DNA of 64,000 nucleotides from Siderastrea siderea (lineage: Eukaryota; Cnidaria; Anthozoa; Scleractinia; Rhizangiidae). Positions 10,906 to 22,400 of this stretch are shown piece after piece (the first letter of the stretch is position 1; each line of letters opens with the position of its first letter). The position numbers and the translations under genes were made by a program. The stretch covers positions 3,725,701-3,789,700 of the forward strand of contig OZ034966.1 in the NCBI GenBank assembly GCA_964030785.1, given 5' to 3'. The notes under the pieces were generated by a model. It searched no databases. It had not been told where the DNA came from and worked only from the letters and a program-made list of their open reading frames with translations.

Positions 10906-11816
10906 TTACAAGCTGATGAGCACGCTAGAGAAGGGAAAAAGAGGCACCGGCCGAACATTGGACAAATTACACCACTCAGTGAACTTTAGAATCTCGTGCT
11001 TATATTTCTTCACTGTGGAGTCGGCTTTAGATCTGGAAAACGTCGAGGGAAAGTCCTTCAAGTCTGGATTGACCCTAGTGGGTCGGTGATTCCAGTGACT
11101 ATCAGCATCAAACATCTGCAACGAGAAAAGGATAAAGTTATTGGAAGAACGTGTACCCTATAAAATAGCACAAAATAGTACAAAAACCCTAGAGACCAAG
11201 AGAGGTGCCCTCCTACCAGGGCCATGATGGCAAGCGCCCACAACTTTCTGTCCAATATCAACTCGCGATCGGGCCAGTGCCTCCTCTCGCTGTTAACTTT
11301 CGATGACAAGCGTCCCGTATTTCTAAGTTCCACTAAAGAAAAAAGAAGGCACGCAAAACGATGATCAAAAACGGAAAACAACAACTCAAATTCTTGCTAT
11401 GAAAACGAAACAAGACTAGGAGACTAGGGCCATGGTGGCAAGCGCCCACAACTTTCTGTCCAATATCAACTCGGGCCAGTGCCCCCTCTCGCTGTTAACG
11501 TTTGATGACAAGCGTCCCGTATTTCTAAGTTCCACTAAAGAGAAAGGAAGGCAGAAAAACTATGATCAAAAACGGAAAACAAAAGCTCAGATTCTTCCTA
11601 TGAAAACAAAACAAGACTAGGAAACAACCATAAGCAAAGCTAAAACCAATCCACCGAATCTACTACTACCCAATAAAGAATTACTTTTCCTCCCATGCTT
11701 CAACGCGTTTGCATGGAAATAGTTATAGTCCACTTTGAAACTGCAGTCCTTAGCCCAATGTCCTGAGCGATTGCACCGGTAGCAAAGGCTGGGATTTGCA
11801 GCGTATTCTGGACGGC
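10906..11816 (-). pseudogene. Fragmentary gene: CCHC zinc knuckle, duplicated exon, recombinase-type core-binding exon
   Basis: Four minus-strand exons can be modelled. 11816-11670 encodes a zinc knuckle (CYRCNRSGHWAKDC, spacing C-x2-C-x4-H-x4-C). 11534-11425 and 11332-11217 are two near-identical exons encoding VELRNTGRLSS and LILDRKLWALA. 11115-about 10906 encodes a helical segment (DSTVKKYKHEILKFTEWCNL) of the type seen in the core-binding domain of tyrosine recombinases. The phases fit if one of the two middle exons is used: the knuckle exon ends in phase 1, the middle exon starts there and ends in phase 0, and the last exon starts in phase 0. Using both would break the frame. No catalytic recombinase domain follows; the last exon reaches TAA soon after FPFSSVLISL, although a GTAATA donor is possible there. 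Such knuckle plus recombinase combinations occur in DIRS-like elements, but the intron-split form could also be a host gene. Assignment is tentative. Confidence 0.45.
11216..11625. repeat. Tandem duplication of about 205 bp containing an exon
   Basis: Unit 1 is about 11216-11423 and unit 2 about 11424-11625. They share long identical stretches (for example GGCAAGCGCCCACAACTTTC). Unit 2 lacks six bases (two codons) present in unit 1. Each unit contains one copy of the middle exon of the minus-strand gene fragment with its acceptor. Confidence 0.9.
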
Positions 11817-12297
11817 CTAAAACAGGCACACACATAAAATAAGCAAACAAACAAGCATAAGCCATGAAGAAAACTTTTTTGGAAATAAACTCTGAACGGG
11901 AGGGTGGGCGGGATATCAAAAGGCAAACGCCAGAGTGGAAAGCGAGAGCGAGAGGAATCGATTAACTCTTGCAGAACCTTAAATTCCAGAACTATCCAAT
12001 CACAGTTTCCCTGGAGACATGCTTTAAGGCATGTACTACAATAGTACAAACATAACTTGCTAATGAACTGTATCAACTCAATACCAGCGGAAAATACATT
12101 TTCCAACACGCTTTATTTCCGAAACGAGCAAGGTGACCCCCCAATTTTTTTGCTTTTCTGACATGAGTTGGTCATTATCTAAGGACAGCAAAAGTTTGGC
12201 AAAAATCTCAACGTGGGAAGATTTGGGCGGAACGTCCTTAATTTCCTCTTCTGTATTATATAACCTGTCAAATAAAGAAATAGCATATTAAGACCTG

Positions 12298-12446
12298 GAC
12301 TACGAGCAGTCTCTCTTTCCGCTCAGGGATAATCGGGGAAAACGAACAAGCGAGCGAGCGCGAAATCGCCTGCCACGTTGAAACGTGGCACGCGTGTCGA
12401 GCCGCTGGTGTAGTGAGCCGGCTCACTACACTTGCGGCTCGTAGTC
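12298..12446. repeat. Foldback with nested perfect palindromes
   Basis: The outer arms GACTACGAGC (12298-12307) and GCTCGTAGTC (12437-12446) are inverted. Inside are a hairpin with stem GCCACGTT (12372-12389) and a perfect 22-bp palindrome at 12409-12430 centred on GAGCCGGCTC. Sequence from 12447 to 13325 shows no gene. Confidence 0.8.
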
Positions 12447-13325
12447 TAATTAAGAGCGAGAAATTCTGGTACGCATTTTCTTATTTCACGTAAAGGCAGG
12501 AACGCCCCGGAAATTAATGCACAAACTAGACTCAGTCGACGTTTCATTTCCAACGACTTACAAAATTTATCTGATTTTTTTAATAGGTAAAAGCAATTCT
12601 ATTGGCCTTCAAAAGGGAGCTGCATATTTGCCTGAAAAACAACAGTAATTATTCCGAGGAAATGAGTCGCCGAAACCGTGTTATTTCCTTCCTACTAACA
12701 ATTTTTACGTTAGCGCTTAACTGTTTAAAGAAATAAACAGTATTCAACGAACTGTTTCTGCTGTTGTATGAGTCACTTTATTTCTTCATTTACCAAATGT
12801 AGTCAAAACGACTATATAGGTTTATGAGAAGCACATACTTTATAAGACATACACGAATATGCATATTCGTGACAAGGCCGTATATCAACCTCGCGTAATT
12901 GCTGTCTTCCAACAATGTGCCTGTGAGGCTTTGTTATGTATGAATCCGCTACAATCAAGCCTCCGTTGAGGGATTAATAAGGGACGTGACTTTCCTGAAG
13001 TATATTAAGCCCTTCGTCATCACTGTAGGCTGGTTGCATCTTGTCGAATAAGTGCAAGCACAAGTACGAGAATAAGCACGAGGACATGCGATAAAAACAG
13101 CACGTGCGTTGAAAACAACACGTTCTTGTGCTTGTACTTATGCCACGCCCGTTGCCACAAACTTCTTTTGCTTGTGTTTATCGCACAATAGTTATTGGGA
13201 CCAGGCCTAGGCGGAGGGGGAATGAAATTGAACCAAATTACCAGACTGATAAAATTAACACAAGTCAACCTCACTGAGCTAAAGAAACTGTGGTGCTGGG
13301 TCGGTGGGGAAGTGAGACACAAAAC

Positions 13326-13495
13326 TGTGGATTTATCAACTGAGTTGATAAGGTAACTTGGCCACTGTAAAGAACTCAAAAGCTGACGTTTCGAGCGTTA
13401 GCTTTTCACCAAAGGGAATCCACTCGAACTTTGTCAGCTTTTGAATTTCTTTACAGTGGCCAATTTACTTTACCAACTCGGTTGATAAATCCACA
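13326..13495. repeat. Foldback element with about 65-bp arms
   Basis: The left arm (13326-about 13390) and right arm (about 13430-13495) are reverse complements, sharing TGTGGATTTATCAAC and GGCCACTGTAAAGAA. The loop contains GACGTTTCGAGCGTTAGC, a word I associate with repeats in coral genomes. No coding potential is seen. Confidence 0.85.
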
Positions 13496-15112
13496 TTGCT
13501 GTGATACGTATTCAAGTCGGCAAAGGGAAGGCAATGAGCCTGACATACAGCGTAATTGATGCAAGGTAATTCATAGAGGAGCCCGCGCGCTAGTGCGGAA
13601 ATCAAACATGGCAGAGCTAGTGCGTTCCGGTATTTTCTGTCTACAGCCTTGGTTTTTGCAGCGGTCTGAACACATTTTCCAGCTGCAATCAATAGACAAC
13701 TGTTTAAGTATTAAAATGAATTCCAAAGTTGACAGCTTGGTAGAAGTTGTGCGGTGGTTAACATTCTCCCTTATCACTCCGGCGGTTTGGCATCTTGGCG
13801 GTTATACCCTAATGGGGAGCAATTTTTTTTTTCCATTTTCTTCTTTTTCTATTTTGGTAATCACTTTACAAAAAATGAATAACTTCCAGAATTAAAATAA
13901 AAGTGGGGCTCCGCTTTTAGGCTTGGCTAAATCTATATGTTTGTGAGGTAAACATCTCTTACTTTTTGGAAGAAAACGTACAAGTAATATGTCATACGCT
14001 AATTAGTTGCATCTACAAAGGAGGTCAAACAGTGATTACAGTCACTTTAAGGCAGCCTCAACTGGTTAACCTTGCGCGCACCTGTGCTTTAGTTTTCCTA
14101 CTGCCTCTAATTTTCTGCAATTTGCTTTCTCAAGAAATGAGAGACTAGCTTGTCTAGCTTGTTATTTTTATACGTTATAGTTTAACATCATGATAAAAAA
14201 TCGTTGCGCTGTTTTTGCTATTCAGCCAAATAATTGAGTTGATTTTGAGATGGTAATTTCAGTGATACAGGTTAATCGATTAACGATTCATCCACCAGAA
14301 GAAAAAATATAAATCTGCTTTTTGAATAACCAACACTGTGTCATTTGTGTCAAAAAAAGAAACTGAAACGATCAGTGCAGAAACCTACACTGAAACCACA
14401 TGCATATCGTCCTCAGTGTTTCTTTGTTTAAATTTAATGTTTTGTTACTATTAGTTTACCAAATGAACAAATATATTTACTAAACTTGCAGGTAAAGTTA
14501 AACAGTAGTCAATTAATAATGCAATGAAAGACCTCGAAGATTTACCGGAGAGGTTGATTTTCCATTGTTTGCCCCGACGGACACGAACATCGCTGCGGTT
14601 GCAAAGGTAGGGAGAAGAGATTAGTTAGAAAACAAAAATAAAATATGTGCTGGTTATTAAACGAAGTTTAGACCATTTATTACAAAACCGTGATCTAAAC
14701 CATTTTCAATTTGGCCAACAACAATATTTAAACTTTGTTTACTGTAAACTTAACTGCAGTGCCAAGAAGGCATATAGCACAGACAAGAAAGATTTAAATC
14801 TACCCAAAATGGCCCACTTGTAAACAGATTTGGCGGTCAAAAGAGTTAGACCTCGCTTAATAAACCAGCCCTGTGTTTATTGCTTTGCTAATTTCTCCTT
14901 TTTTAACGAAAGAAAGAAAAACAACAAACTGTCTGCTGAAGTAAGAGAAATATATTTATATTTATATTCAGTGCCTCTTTGTTATATTTATTATATTCAG
15001 TGCCCCTTTGCTCATAGAGGACTTTTACAAAAACGTCGAGTAATAATAAACGATTTTAATTAAACCTTTTCAAACAGAAACGTGTAATTAATCTATTGTT
15101 AAAAATTATTAG
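13496..15112. other. Intergenic, no gene supported
   Basis: AT-rich DNA with short open frames lacking domains or splice structure. TATA-like runs at 14950-15000 precede B1, but no single promoter can be chosen. Confidence 0.5.
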
Positions 15113-17224
15113 ATGGATGCCAAGCAAGGGTTGATTCTCGTGATTTGTTCGATGATACTAGCTAGCGAAGTAGGTAAGTACTGGTTGGTAATAAAACAGG
15201 TAACTTTTCCTTTTGTTAGCCTACTTATTATCCCCGCAAAGGGCTGGAAAAGTCTTGTTTTGGTGTCCGGTGAAGAGAGGGAGAAATCCTCTTTCCGATT
15301 GCTCTCAGCTTCTTGACGTCTTTGTGAGACCAAAAACTAATAAAATAGTAATAATAATAATAATAATGATAATAATAATAATAATAATTATTATTATTAT
15401 TATTATTATTATTATCATTATAACGACAAAAATAGTAATAATAAAGATCATCATCATATTAAAGACCAATAGCAGAAGACCTCCCTGCTGATTGACGTGG
15501 CTATTTCTGACGAAGGAAATACTTCTGTCAAAGCGGTAGAAAAGCTGTCCAAATACAAGACGTCATACAACTGAGGATTTAGAAATTGAAGTGGCGAGGA
15601 TGTGGGGACTCAAAACAGGCTGTTCCTGTTAGTTATTGTTTTCGCTGCGAAAATATGGCCAAAAAGAAAAGAATAGAAATGACCAACAGAGTTCGGAATG
15701 TAATAAAACATTTATTCATGCAATTAATCGGACTGGTTGGATAGGAGATGACCCAGAAACAGTAACGCCGCACAGCACCGAGTTCGTTAGTTATCGTTTT
15801 ATTAAAGGATTAAAGGGTACGGGAAGTTGGAAGTTTGTCCCCCCAAGCTGGTCCCCCAACTGTTTTTACGTCTCAGGAAGATATGAACGGGGGCGGGGGG
15901 ACTGGGGATGCAAGCTTCCCACTTTCCATGCCTTTTAATCCCGGTTCCTGCCACTTTTACCTTTTTTTACGCAACGTTGCATGCTTTTCCCATTTCCCGC
16001 CACCTTAGGGATCCCGCTTTCCGCCCTCTCTTTTCCCTATTCCCGTAAAACTTCCCACCAGCCTTTTCTTCCTGGTGCCCAGCCCCCTCCCCCCCAAACC
16101 TCTTTCAACTAATAGAGATTGTCGGGAAGAAAAGCTCACTGACCTCTAGTACTTATAGGTGTTTAATACGCAAGTTGTTGCTTATTCAGTTTATCTGATT
16201 ATTCATATTTATCTTAGCCTGTTTTCCAAATAACATCAGAGCAAAGACGCCGCTCGGGAAATATGATGATCCTGCTGCGCTCGCTGAATACGACGACTGG
16301 AAAACTGTTCTAAAGATGGTTCCTCGCTTCGTGATAAAATGGTATGCAACTCATTGTATGTGTAACTTCTCAAATTATTGAAAAATTAGAATACTGGAAA
16401 TTTACGTTAAATCTGACTCAATAGGATGCACACAAAGTGTTTTATAAAGCCCTTGATTAAGGACAGTGCCTTCTTTTGTTACTACGCATACGTTCTGCGC
16501 ATTGTGGGACGTTCGGAAATTTGCCCTCTAATACAACAGTATTTTTGAGCGGTTTATGACTATGTGGAAAAAGCAGATCTTAGCAAGGGCTATCAGAGTA
16601 CACATAGAAAATTGGGGGTAACAGCGCATTTTTTCAGAGATAATTGAGATTAAATTTGGAAAGCAATCACCATACATTCTTTGTATTTTAGCGCTTTTTT
16701 AGAATTGTGGTTGCTTAATTATCTTTGAAAAATGCGTGGCTACCCACATTTTTCTTTTTGGCTTCCAATAACCCTTGCTAAGATCTAATTCTTCGCCATA
16801 GTCGTAACCTTTGCAAAAATACATCTGTAATAGGAGGCACCGTCCTTAAATAACGTTACTTTTTTAACCCTTTCCAAAATATTACTGCAAGATTGTTCTT
16901 ATTTGATAAGGATTCTCTCAAAGAATGCCAAAAACTATATGTATGCATTTGTATTTTTGCTTTTCTTTAAGGTTGTTACCAATTTTAAAAGTAATCTTGA
17001 AGGGAGTTTCAAAAGGCAAGAGTCCGGTAGATGTTATAATTGACATTATCAAGAAGTTAGAGAATATTGGAGAGAAGAGTGAAAAGGAAAACAAGGAAAA
17101 CGAGGAAGAAAAGGAAGAAAAGGAAGGGAAAGAAAACTCTGGGTCAGGAAACCCAGACAATGAGTCACAAGAAGATTTGAATGGTGCACACGAGTTTAAC
17201 ATAAAAGGGCCTCAAGAATGGTAG
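15113..17224 (+). CDS. B1: secreted small protein, amphipathic cationic core with acidic tail
   Basis: Three exons: 15113-15173, 16218-16341 and 16972-17224, with GTAAGT and GTATGC donors and phases 1 and 2. They join into one 145-residue frame ending in GPQEW. Residues 5-21 (GLILVICSMILASEVA) form a signal peptide, probably cleaved before Cys22. The middle (about 45-90) alternates Lys/Arg with hydrophobic residues (WKTVLKMVPRFVIKWLLPIL) and would form amphipathic helices, interrupted by the second intron at Trp62. The last third is strongly Lys/Glu-rich and then acidic and Gly/Ser-rich. A paralogue (B2) lies at 24.9-26.7 kb with the same exon lengths for exons 1-2 apart from a small insertion. 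I do not recognise the family. Secretion is well supported; a membrane-active or antimicrobial role is only suggested by the helical pattern. Intron 2 carries a TTAA MITE, and the 3' region a Tc1-like element. Confidence 0.75.
15347..15421. repeat. (AAT)n(ATT)n palindromic microsatellite
   Basis: A trinucleotide run that switches from AAT to ATT near its middle, so it is self-complementary. It lies in intron 1 of B1 and is absent from the same intron of B2. Confidence 0.95.
16457..16848. mobile_element. TTAA-flanked MITE in intron 2 of B1
   Basis: The ends are TTAAGGACAGTGCC (left) and GGCACCGTCCTTAA (right), an inverted repeat with one mismatch, bounded by TTAA as in piggyBac-type insertions. 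The left part contains CGCATACGTTCTGCGCAT. There is no open frame. The corresponding intron of B2 (26185-26417) is short and lacks the element, so it probably inserted after the duplication. Confidence 0.75.
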
Positions 17225-17316
17225 CTAGTTTTACTGCCATCGATAAATCATTCGTTGAATTGTACGGGAAGGTGTGTGGTAACAAAACTGAAAGGAGTAT
17301 AAGTTGTTAATCATTA

Positions 17317-18322
17317 CAGTATGTGGTCCTTGGTCCGCGACTTTTCCGAACGTGATGTAATATTTGCTCGTTATATGGAATACGACAAAAACGAATGGTC
17401 CGATGATTGACTGTTTAGTCTTCTTCCATATGACGAAGTTTCGGCTTTCCTGCTTTTGGTGATGGCGCGAAATTCAAGTTTATTGACAGGTAGGCCAATT
17501 AGTCTTTCTTGAAGTGTTTACTTTTGCGGCTCCGTAAATTACAGGGTCATGTTTACTTGGCTTGTGCATCGATGAAACGCAACGGGAGGACGTGTCTTTT
17601 TGAAAACAAGATTACAGATAAACTTGTTTCTGCGGTTATGAACGAATTTGCTGCAGAGTTTGAAAGTTTTGTTTTATCGTCTCTTGAAAAATATCAACAA
17701 TTTTCGGATATGGGTCCTTGGTCCGCCACCCATGACCCTAGAAAACTTACATTTAGCAAAGCAGCAAAAACCCTACATAAATGAAAACGGCCTTTGTTTT
17801 TGCTGAACATTTTCAATATCTTCTTTATACATGTTTCTGAATGGGGTTAACTTCTCTTGTATACCTAGAATACATATAATCTTGTAGTTTTGTAATTATT
17901 TTCGACTGCCTGTAGGGCTTGTGTCAGAGAGACTGTTGTCTGAAAAGTAAAACATATTATTTTATACTCACAGTGACTTTCCAACAAGACTGTAGCTTAG
18001 ATATATCAATGATAAGAAAGAATAGATAAAATATTGTTAAAATTTTCATTCTCCTACGGAAATTATTGGGATTCACAGGTACTTTCGGTGCCGTTTACAT
18101 GATTCGCGGACCAAGGACCACATCCGCGGATTAAGGGCCCGCGAGCACGGTCACCTTTTTTCGAATTACAAGAAAAATATTTAAGTTTGGAACTTGCCAC
18201 TTTAAAATTATCGCGATAAACATAAAAGCTATCTCCAGGGAAAACTTCAGTTCGCTACGTTTTGATTCAAGTAAGATATTCAAGATTATAATTTTTACTC
18301 GCGGACCAAGGACCACATACTG
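17317..18322. mobile_element. Nonautonomous Tc1/mariner-like element in the 3' region of B1
   Basis: Perfect inverted ends of 24 bp begin CAGTATGTGGTCCTTGGTCC and are flanked on both sides by TA (17315-17316 and 18323-18324), the Tc1/mariner target duplication. B2 has the empty site: the flanks read AAGGAGTATAAGTT and AATTGCTAG continuously at about 26727-26761. Partial internal copies of the terminal motif lie at about 17711 and 18104, so the element is compound. A 91-codon open frame at 17509-17784 has no transposase motif. The insertion moves the B1 poly(A) signal from a little over 100 bases past the stop codon to about 1.1 kb past it. Confidence 0.85.
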
Positions 18323-18357
18323 TAATTGCTAGCGTGTACCTATGATGGATGCTAAAC

Positions 18358-18363
18358 AATAAA
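18358..18363 (+). terminator. Poly(A) signal of B1 (displaced)
   Basis: AATAAA in the context AAACAATAAATGT matches the B2 signal (26787-26792) in the same context. In B1 it is separated from the stop codon by the Tc1-like insertion. Confidence 0.65.
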
Positions 18364-18694
18364 TGTAACAGTTAAGATTGACTCAGTTGATTCCACAGAG
18401 TCATTAATTCAGTGGTTTAATTTTCATTTGCAATTTTCTAATAGCATTCCTAAACCAAGCCACACTCGAGTTCCTTTTCCCGCGTATTAAACACATTAGC
18501 TTAGTATTTCTTATATAATCTTCGATAAATTTCTGTGAGGCAATATAATAAGTAATATGTGCTTTAAAAAATAATGGTTGGCATTTACTGTCTCAGTATT
18601 CCAAACCTTTTCTTGCGCTGCTCAGTTTCTAATTATATACCCCCCCCCCCCGAAGTTAATTGGCTTCTTGCTTTACTGTGGTGAGAATCGCGTT

Positions 18695-19451
18695 CTACAT
18701 CGGTTTCTTAGTCATCGGACTCACGGTCTTAATAGGCGGGGTCATCTGACGTTTGTTTGGCAGCGGTTTAGGAATGAGGCCTGGTCTGCAGAAGTAGAAC
18801 TTGTAAAGCCAGCTACCGAGCAGAACAAAACCAGATCTGTAGACCACATGCCATCTGCAGAATTCTTGATGCATCCCTAGAACTAAAAAAGTCAGGTAAT
18901 AGCGGAGCGCGCGAGCGTACGTAGCGAGCCAGCCGAGCACCACTGCTCAGCAAATTAGGTAACCAGTCGATGCGAGAAATTTTGGTTGTGGCGTCAGCGT
19001 ACGCGCGTCCGCCCGTACAGACTCTGGTGGGAGTGGGGGAGCCCTAATTTTTGCATTCCCCCTATGGCTTCCCTACCACTGTAGTTAAATCTGGAATGGA
19101 CAAACTACGTTATAATTAAGTTTTAATAGTTTCAACGAAAGGCGCATCACATAAAATAATAACTTACCATAGCAGCGACACCTAAAGCAGTAGCAGAGTT
19201 TGAAAACCCTGGCACTGATACCAGCAGGAATGGCTATTGGAACAGTTACCATGCGACGATTTGGTGGTCTGGTAGGAAAGATTTGGCGCTATACGTCTTC
19301 GTCTGGTTTGTCCTCCATGTAGGACAACTTGATCTGCTGCTTTGTCAGTCTCCTCGTCAAAGATAGGCTCATCACCCGTAACACCACCGTCTTGAGCCTC
19401 GGAAAAAGCCACCAACAATCCTAACAAAAGTAGAACTTCAAAGAAGGCAAT
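18695..19451 (-). pseudogene. A1: family A precursor pseudogene
   Basis: Exon 1 is 19451-19168 and exon 2 is 18882-18695, in the order and phase of the intact paralogues. Exon 1 still encodes the signal-peptide core (FFEVLLLLGLLVAFSEA) and acidic spacer start, but the ATG of other members (ATGCGC) is ATTGCC here. A frameshift follows in the acidic spacer, and the Lys of the Lys-Arg processing site is a TAG (19289-19291). After these lesions the mature part is still readable (QIFPTRPPNRR, then LCYCFRCRCY), and exon 2 retains YRSGF, GSWLYKFYFC and the PMTKKPM tail, with an extra cysteine. At least three independent lesions make it a non-functional copy. It pairs with B1 as A2 pairs with B2. Confidence 0.8.
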
Positions 19452-22400
19452 CTTTTTTCTGGGAAGACACAACAACAACAACAACAAATATTAACATAAC
19501 AGCAACAAACGAGGTTTGGATGTTTGAGTGACTTTGGCACTTCTTTCCGAAGGATAAGTGGAAATATTTTTGATAGTACGTAGTGACGCATTGAGCGCTT
19601 ACTACCTGTGTTCAGTGGAATAGAGATGACTAGTTTTTTTTTTCATTTTTAATTGCAGTTGCAATAAGATTTTTTTAAATATAATTGTTCATGCCAATGT
19701 GCAAAAAGCTGGGCAAGTAAAGCCACTGTTAGTGGTTGAATCCCGGGCTGTGTATCTTTGTACCACGAAGACTCGTTAGAAAGAAAACATGTCACCTATC
19801 TGCATATATATTTTTACACATTATTAATGCTTGCAAAATTCATAAATTATTCGTGAGGGTGCAAACCAATCCCAGCACAGTATTCAGATCACATGTACAC
19901 AACTGTAAACCCCAATACAAATCAACTGTCTGAAAGCACGGGGAGGGATTGAATAGGTAGCAGGGAAAGGCTGGGGTATGATGATTATGAATTATTAAAC
20001 AGTAGAATCGGACGATAGAGGACGCGTTTTATCGCTGGTTATTTAATAAACGAATACCATAAAAAAAACAACAATTAATGCATGATCGATGTACCCAACT
20101 GCGACACTGAAAAACAAGTGATCAAACATTAGCTCAAAAATCCAAATTATGAAACATATCAATCGAAACTGAAAAAAGCTTTTTCATGGCAGCAATATCT
20201 TTGTGGTATTACCAGTAAATAATTGAGCCGCTAGAGCTGACCTACCTCCGGATAGTTACTATATCCCCAATAATGACAAGCATCTAACTTTCCCTTACAA
20301 TATCACTACTTGATCAAACATGCAAGTCATGAGAATAAAGGAAATGATCATCAAAGATGCGATCGATGTCTTGATTTTGCACAAATTCTCCCAGCTAATA
20401 CCATAAGAAATATATGGAGAACAGTGAGGAGAAAATACATACTGATATTATATTGGGGCTTAAAGGGTTAAAGTTGTAATTTCTAAAGAAGATAACAGAT
20501 TGAGACTCCAAAAAGTGGTCGTCAACGAAGCGTTCATGAGGTTTTCAGATTAGTTAAGGTTTGAGCTTTTTGTCTAGCCGAAACAACAACTGGTCGTTGT
20601 AAGAGAGGGTGGTCGTACTAAGCTGTGGTTTGAGGCGGGGTTCTCATGATCACCATAAAACTCAATTGTTTGACTACTTATAGCCGGTAATCCATGCGTT
20701 TAAGCTCCATGAAGTTAGACTTCTAAATTTAGGTTATAAATGTTTATTGAAAGAGAAACTAGCCTTACATCTTACTGAGCGAGCAACTCAGGCGAGATTT
20801 TGAAGGAAAAACGCAAATTTGATCTCAACCCGCAACACAGATTGCGGGACACATCACAGTTTAGTAAAAAGGCAAAAGCTTTGACAGTAGATCAGTCTGG
20901 TCCAAGACGTCTTTTGTCTGGTCCAAGATGTATCTTATGAAACTAGTTGCGTAAGACAATACCATAAAAAGGAAAAGCAAAATAGAATAAAGGCAGTCCT
21001 AAAATTAGTATGCCTTGAATAAACCTAATTGTTATAGGTCATGCAAAATTGGTCAATAAAATTTTGCGGGTAAAAGTTAAACAATATTTGTCGAGCCATA
21101 ATAACCAACTCTCTTAAACAAACCTTTTCTCTGTGAGACACATTGAAAAATTATTTGCAACGGTTATTACGATTTAAGGAAATAAAGGGTTTTAAGTGAA
21201 CCTTTTAAAACAAGAAGTCGTAAAACCCACGAACGAAAAGAAACCCGCCCACATTACACAAATGTAGAAGCTAGAAACTCCTTAAATAAAACATTTCATG
21301 GAAGAAACAACCAGAAAAATAAAAATGGAAATTAACATGGCTGTCTTATGAGAAAGATTTTCTTCTAGTACAAGCTAGCCGAATGTGAAACACATTAAAA
21401 AATTATTTGCCTCGGGTATTATAACTTAAGGAAATAATAGCATTTAAGTGAACGTTTCAAAAACTGAACGAAAAGAAAGACCGCTAGGCAATTGCAGAAC
21501 TAAAGAAAAGTTGGTTTGGTTATTTTAGTTATTTGGGTATTTGGTCATTATTTCAGGGTATTTTGTGTTACTTAGCAAAACGCAGCAGTTAGTTGTGAAA
21601 AACTATGGCGTCTAATGTTCTTTTATCATCGACGATAAATTAGATCTTATTATAAGTTTATCCGCTTGAGACCTAAACATAAGCTCATTTACTTAGAAAC
21701 TTATTACATCCATTTCCTTAGTTGTTTTCAGCGGTGAGATCGAAGCTGATAAGTTATTTCCCCTTCACGAATCGTTTGTTCAAGGTGCGCGACCGCTCTT
21801 ACTTTTCTGCCGGAATTAACTTAATCATTTTCAAAGCCTCATTAAAATCTTGCTTCGTTGGGAAGTTTTAGCACCTCCATAGCGCTTCGTTTTCAGTTCA
21901 ACTATTTCTGGTTTGATTTCACTTATTTCGGCCTTATATAAAACTGAAATCTTTTCTCCAATTAACTTAGATTATCTTTAAAGCTTTTAACCTAGCGAAT
22001 ACTATTTTTCTATCGGAATCAAGCTCTTGAGATCTTTTCAATTTTGCAAATTTTGCAAAAGCAAAGAAACCTTACTGACTTTCTGAATTTCAAATTCTTT
22101 TAATTTCGGATCCTTAATCATCTGTAAAACACCTACTTTTCGCATATGAATAGCGTTTATCTTCTAAAAACAACCAGTCAACTCAATCACTTGACATAAA
22201 TAGAGCTACCGTGAAACCAGTTTTAGATTTACCTTGAGAAGACTGACCTCTGATAAGAAATAAACCGAGCTGACAACCCATCTTGGAGTGTACTTTTACT
22301 GCACAAAATCTGCCTCGTGACATATTTAATTGGTGGAAGTTAACCCGCGGTCGATTATAACCAGTCTCGCTCCATTAAGCTTTCAAAAAAAAAACATTTC

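Larger units (their letters stand above)
9824..12241. mobile_element. Possible TTAA-flanked TIR element enclosing a gene fragment
   Basis: The left end reads TTAAGGACGTTCGCGC (9824-9839) and the right end GAACGTCCTTAA (12230-12241), giving matching TTAAGGACGTTC termini in inverted orientation about 2.4 kb apart. TTAA ends suggest a piggyBac-type target choice. Between them lie a foldback (9936-10120) and the minus-strand CCHC/recombinase fragment. The 12-base match is short and the ends diverge beyond it, so this may be two separate related repeats rather than one element. Confidence 0.35.

Noticed and set aside
17509..17784. 91-codon frame inside the Tc1-like element as a transposase
   Set aside because: Too short and without a recognisable DDE/D region or helix-turn-helix. 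It ends near an internal copy of the terminal repeat.
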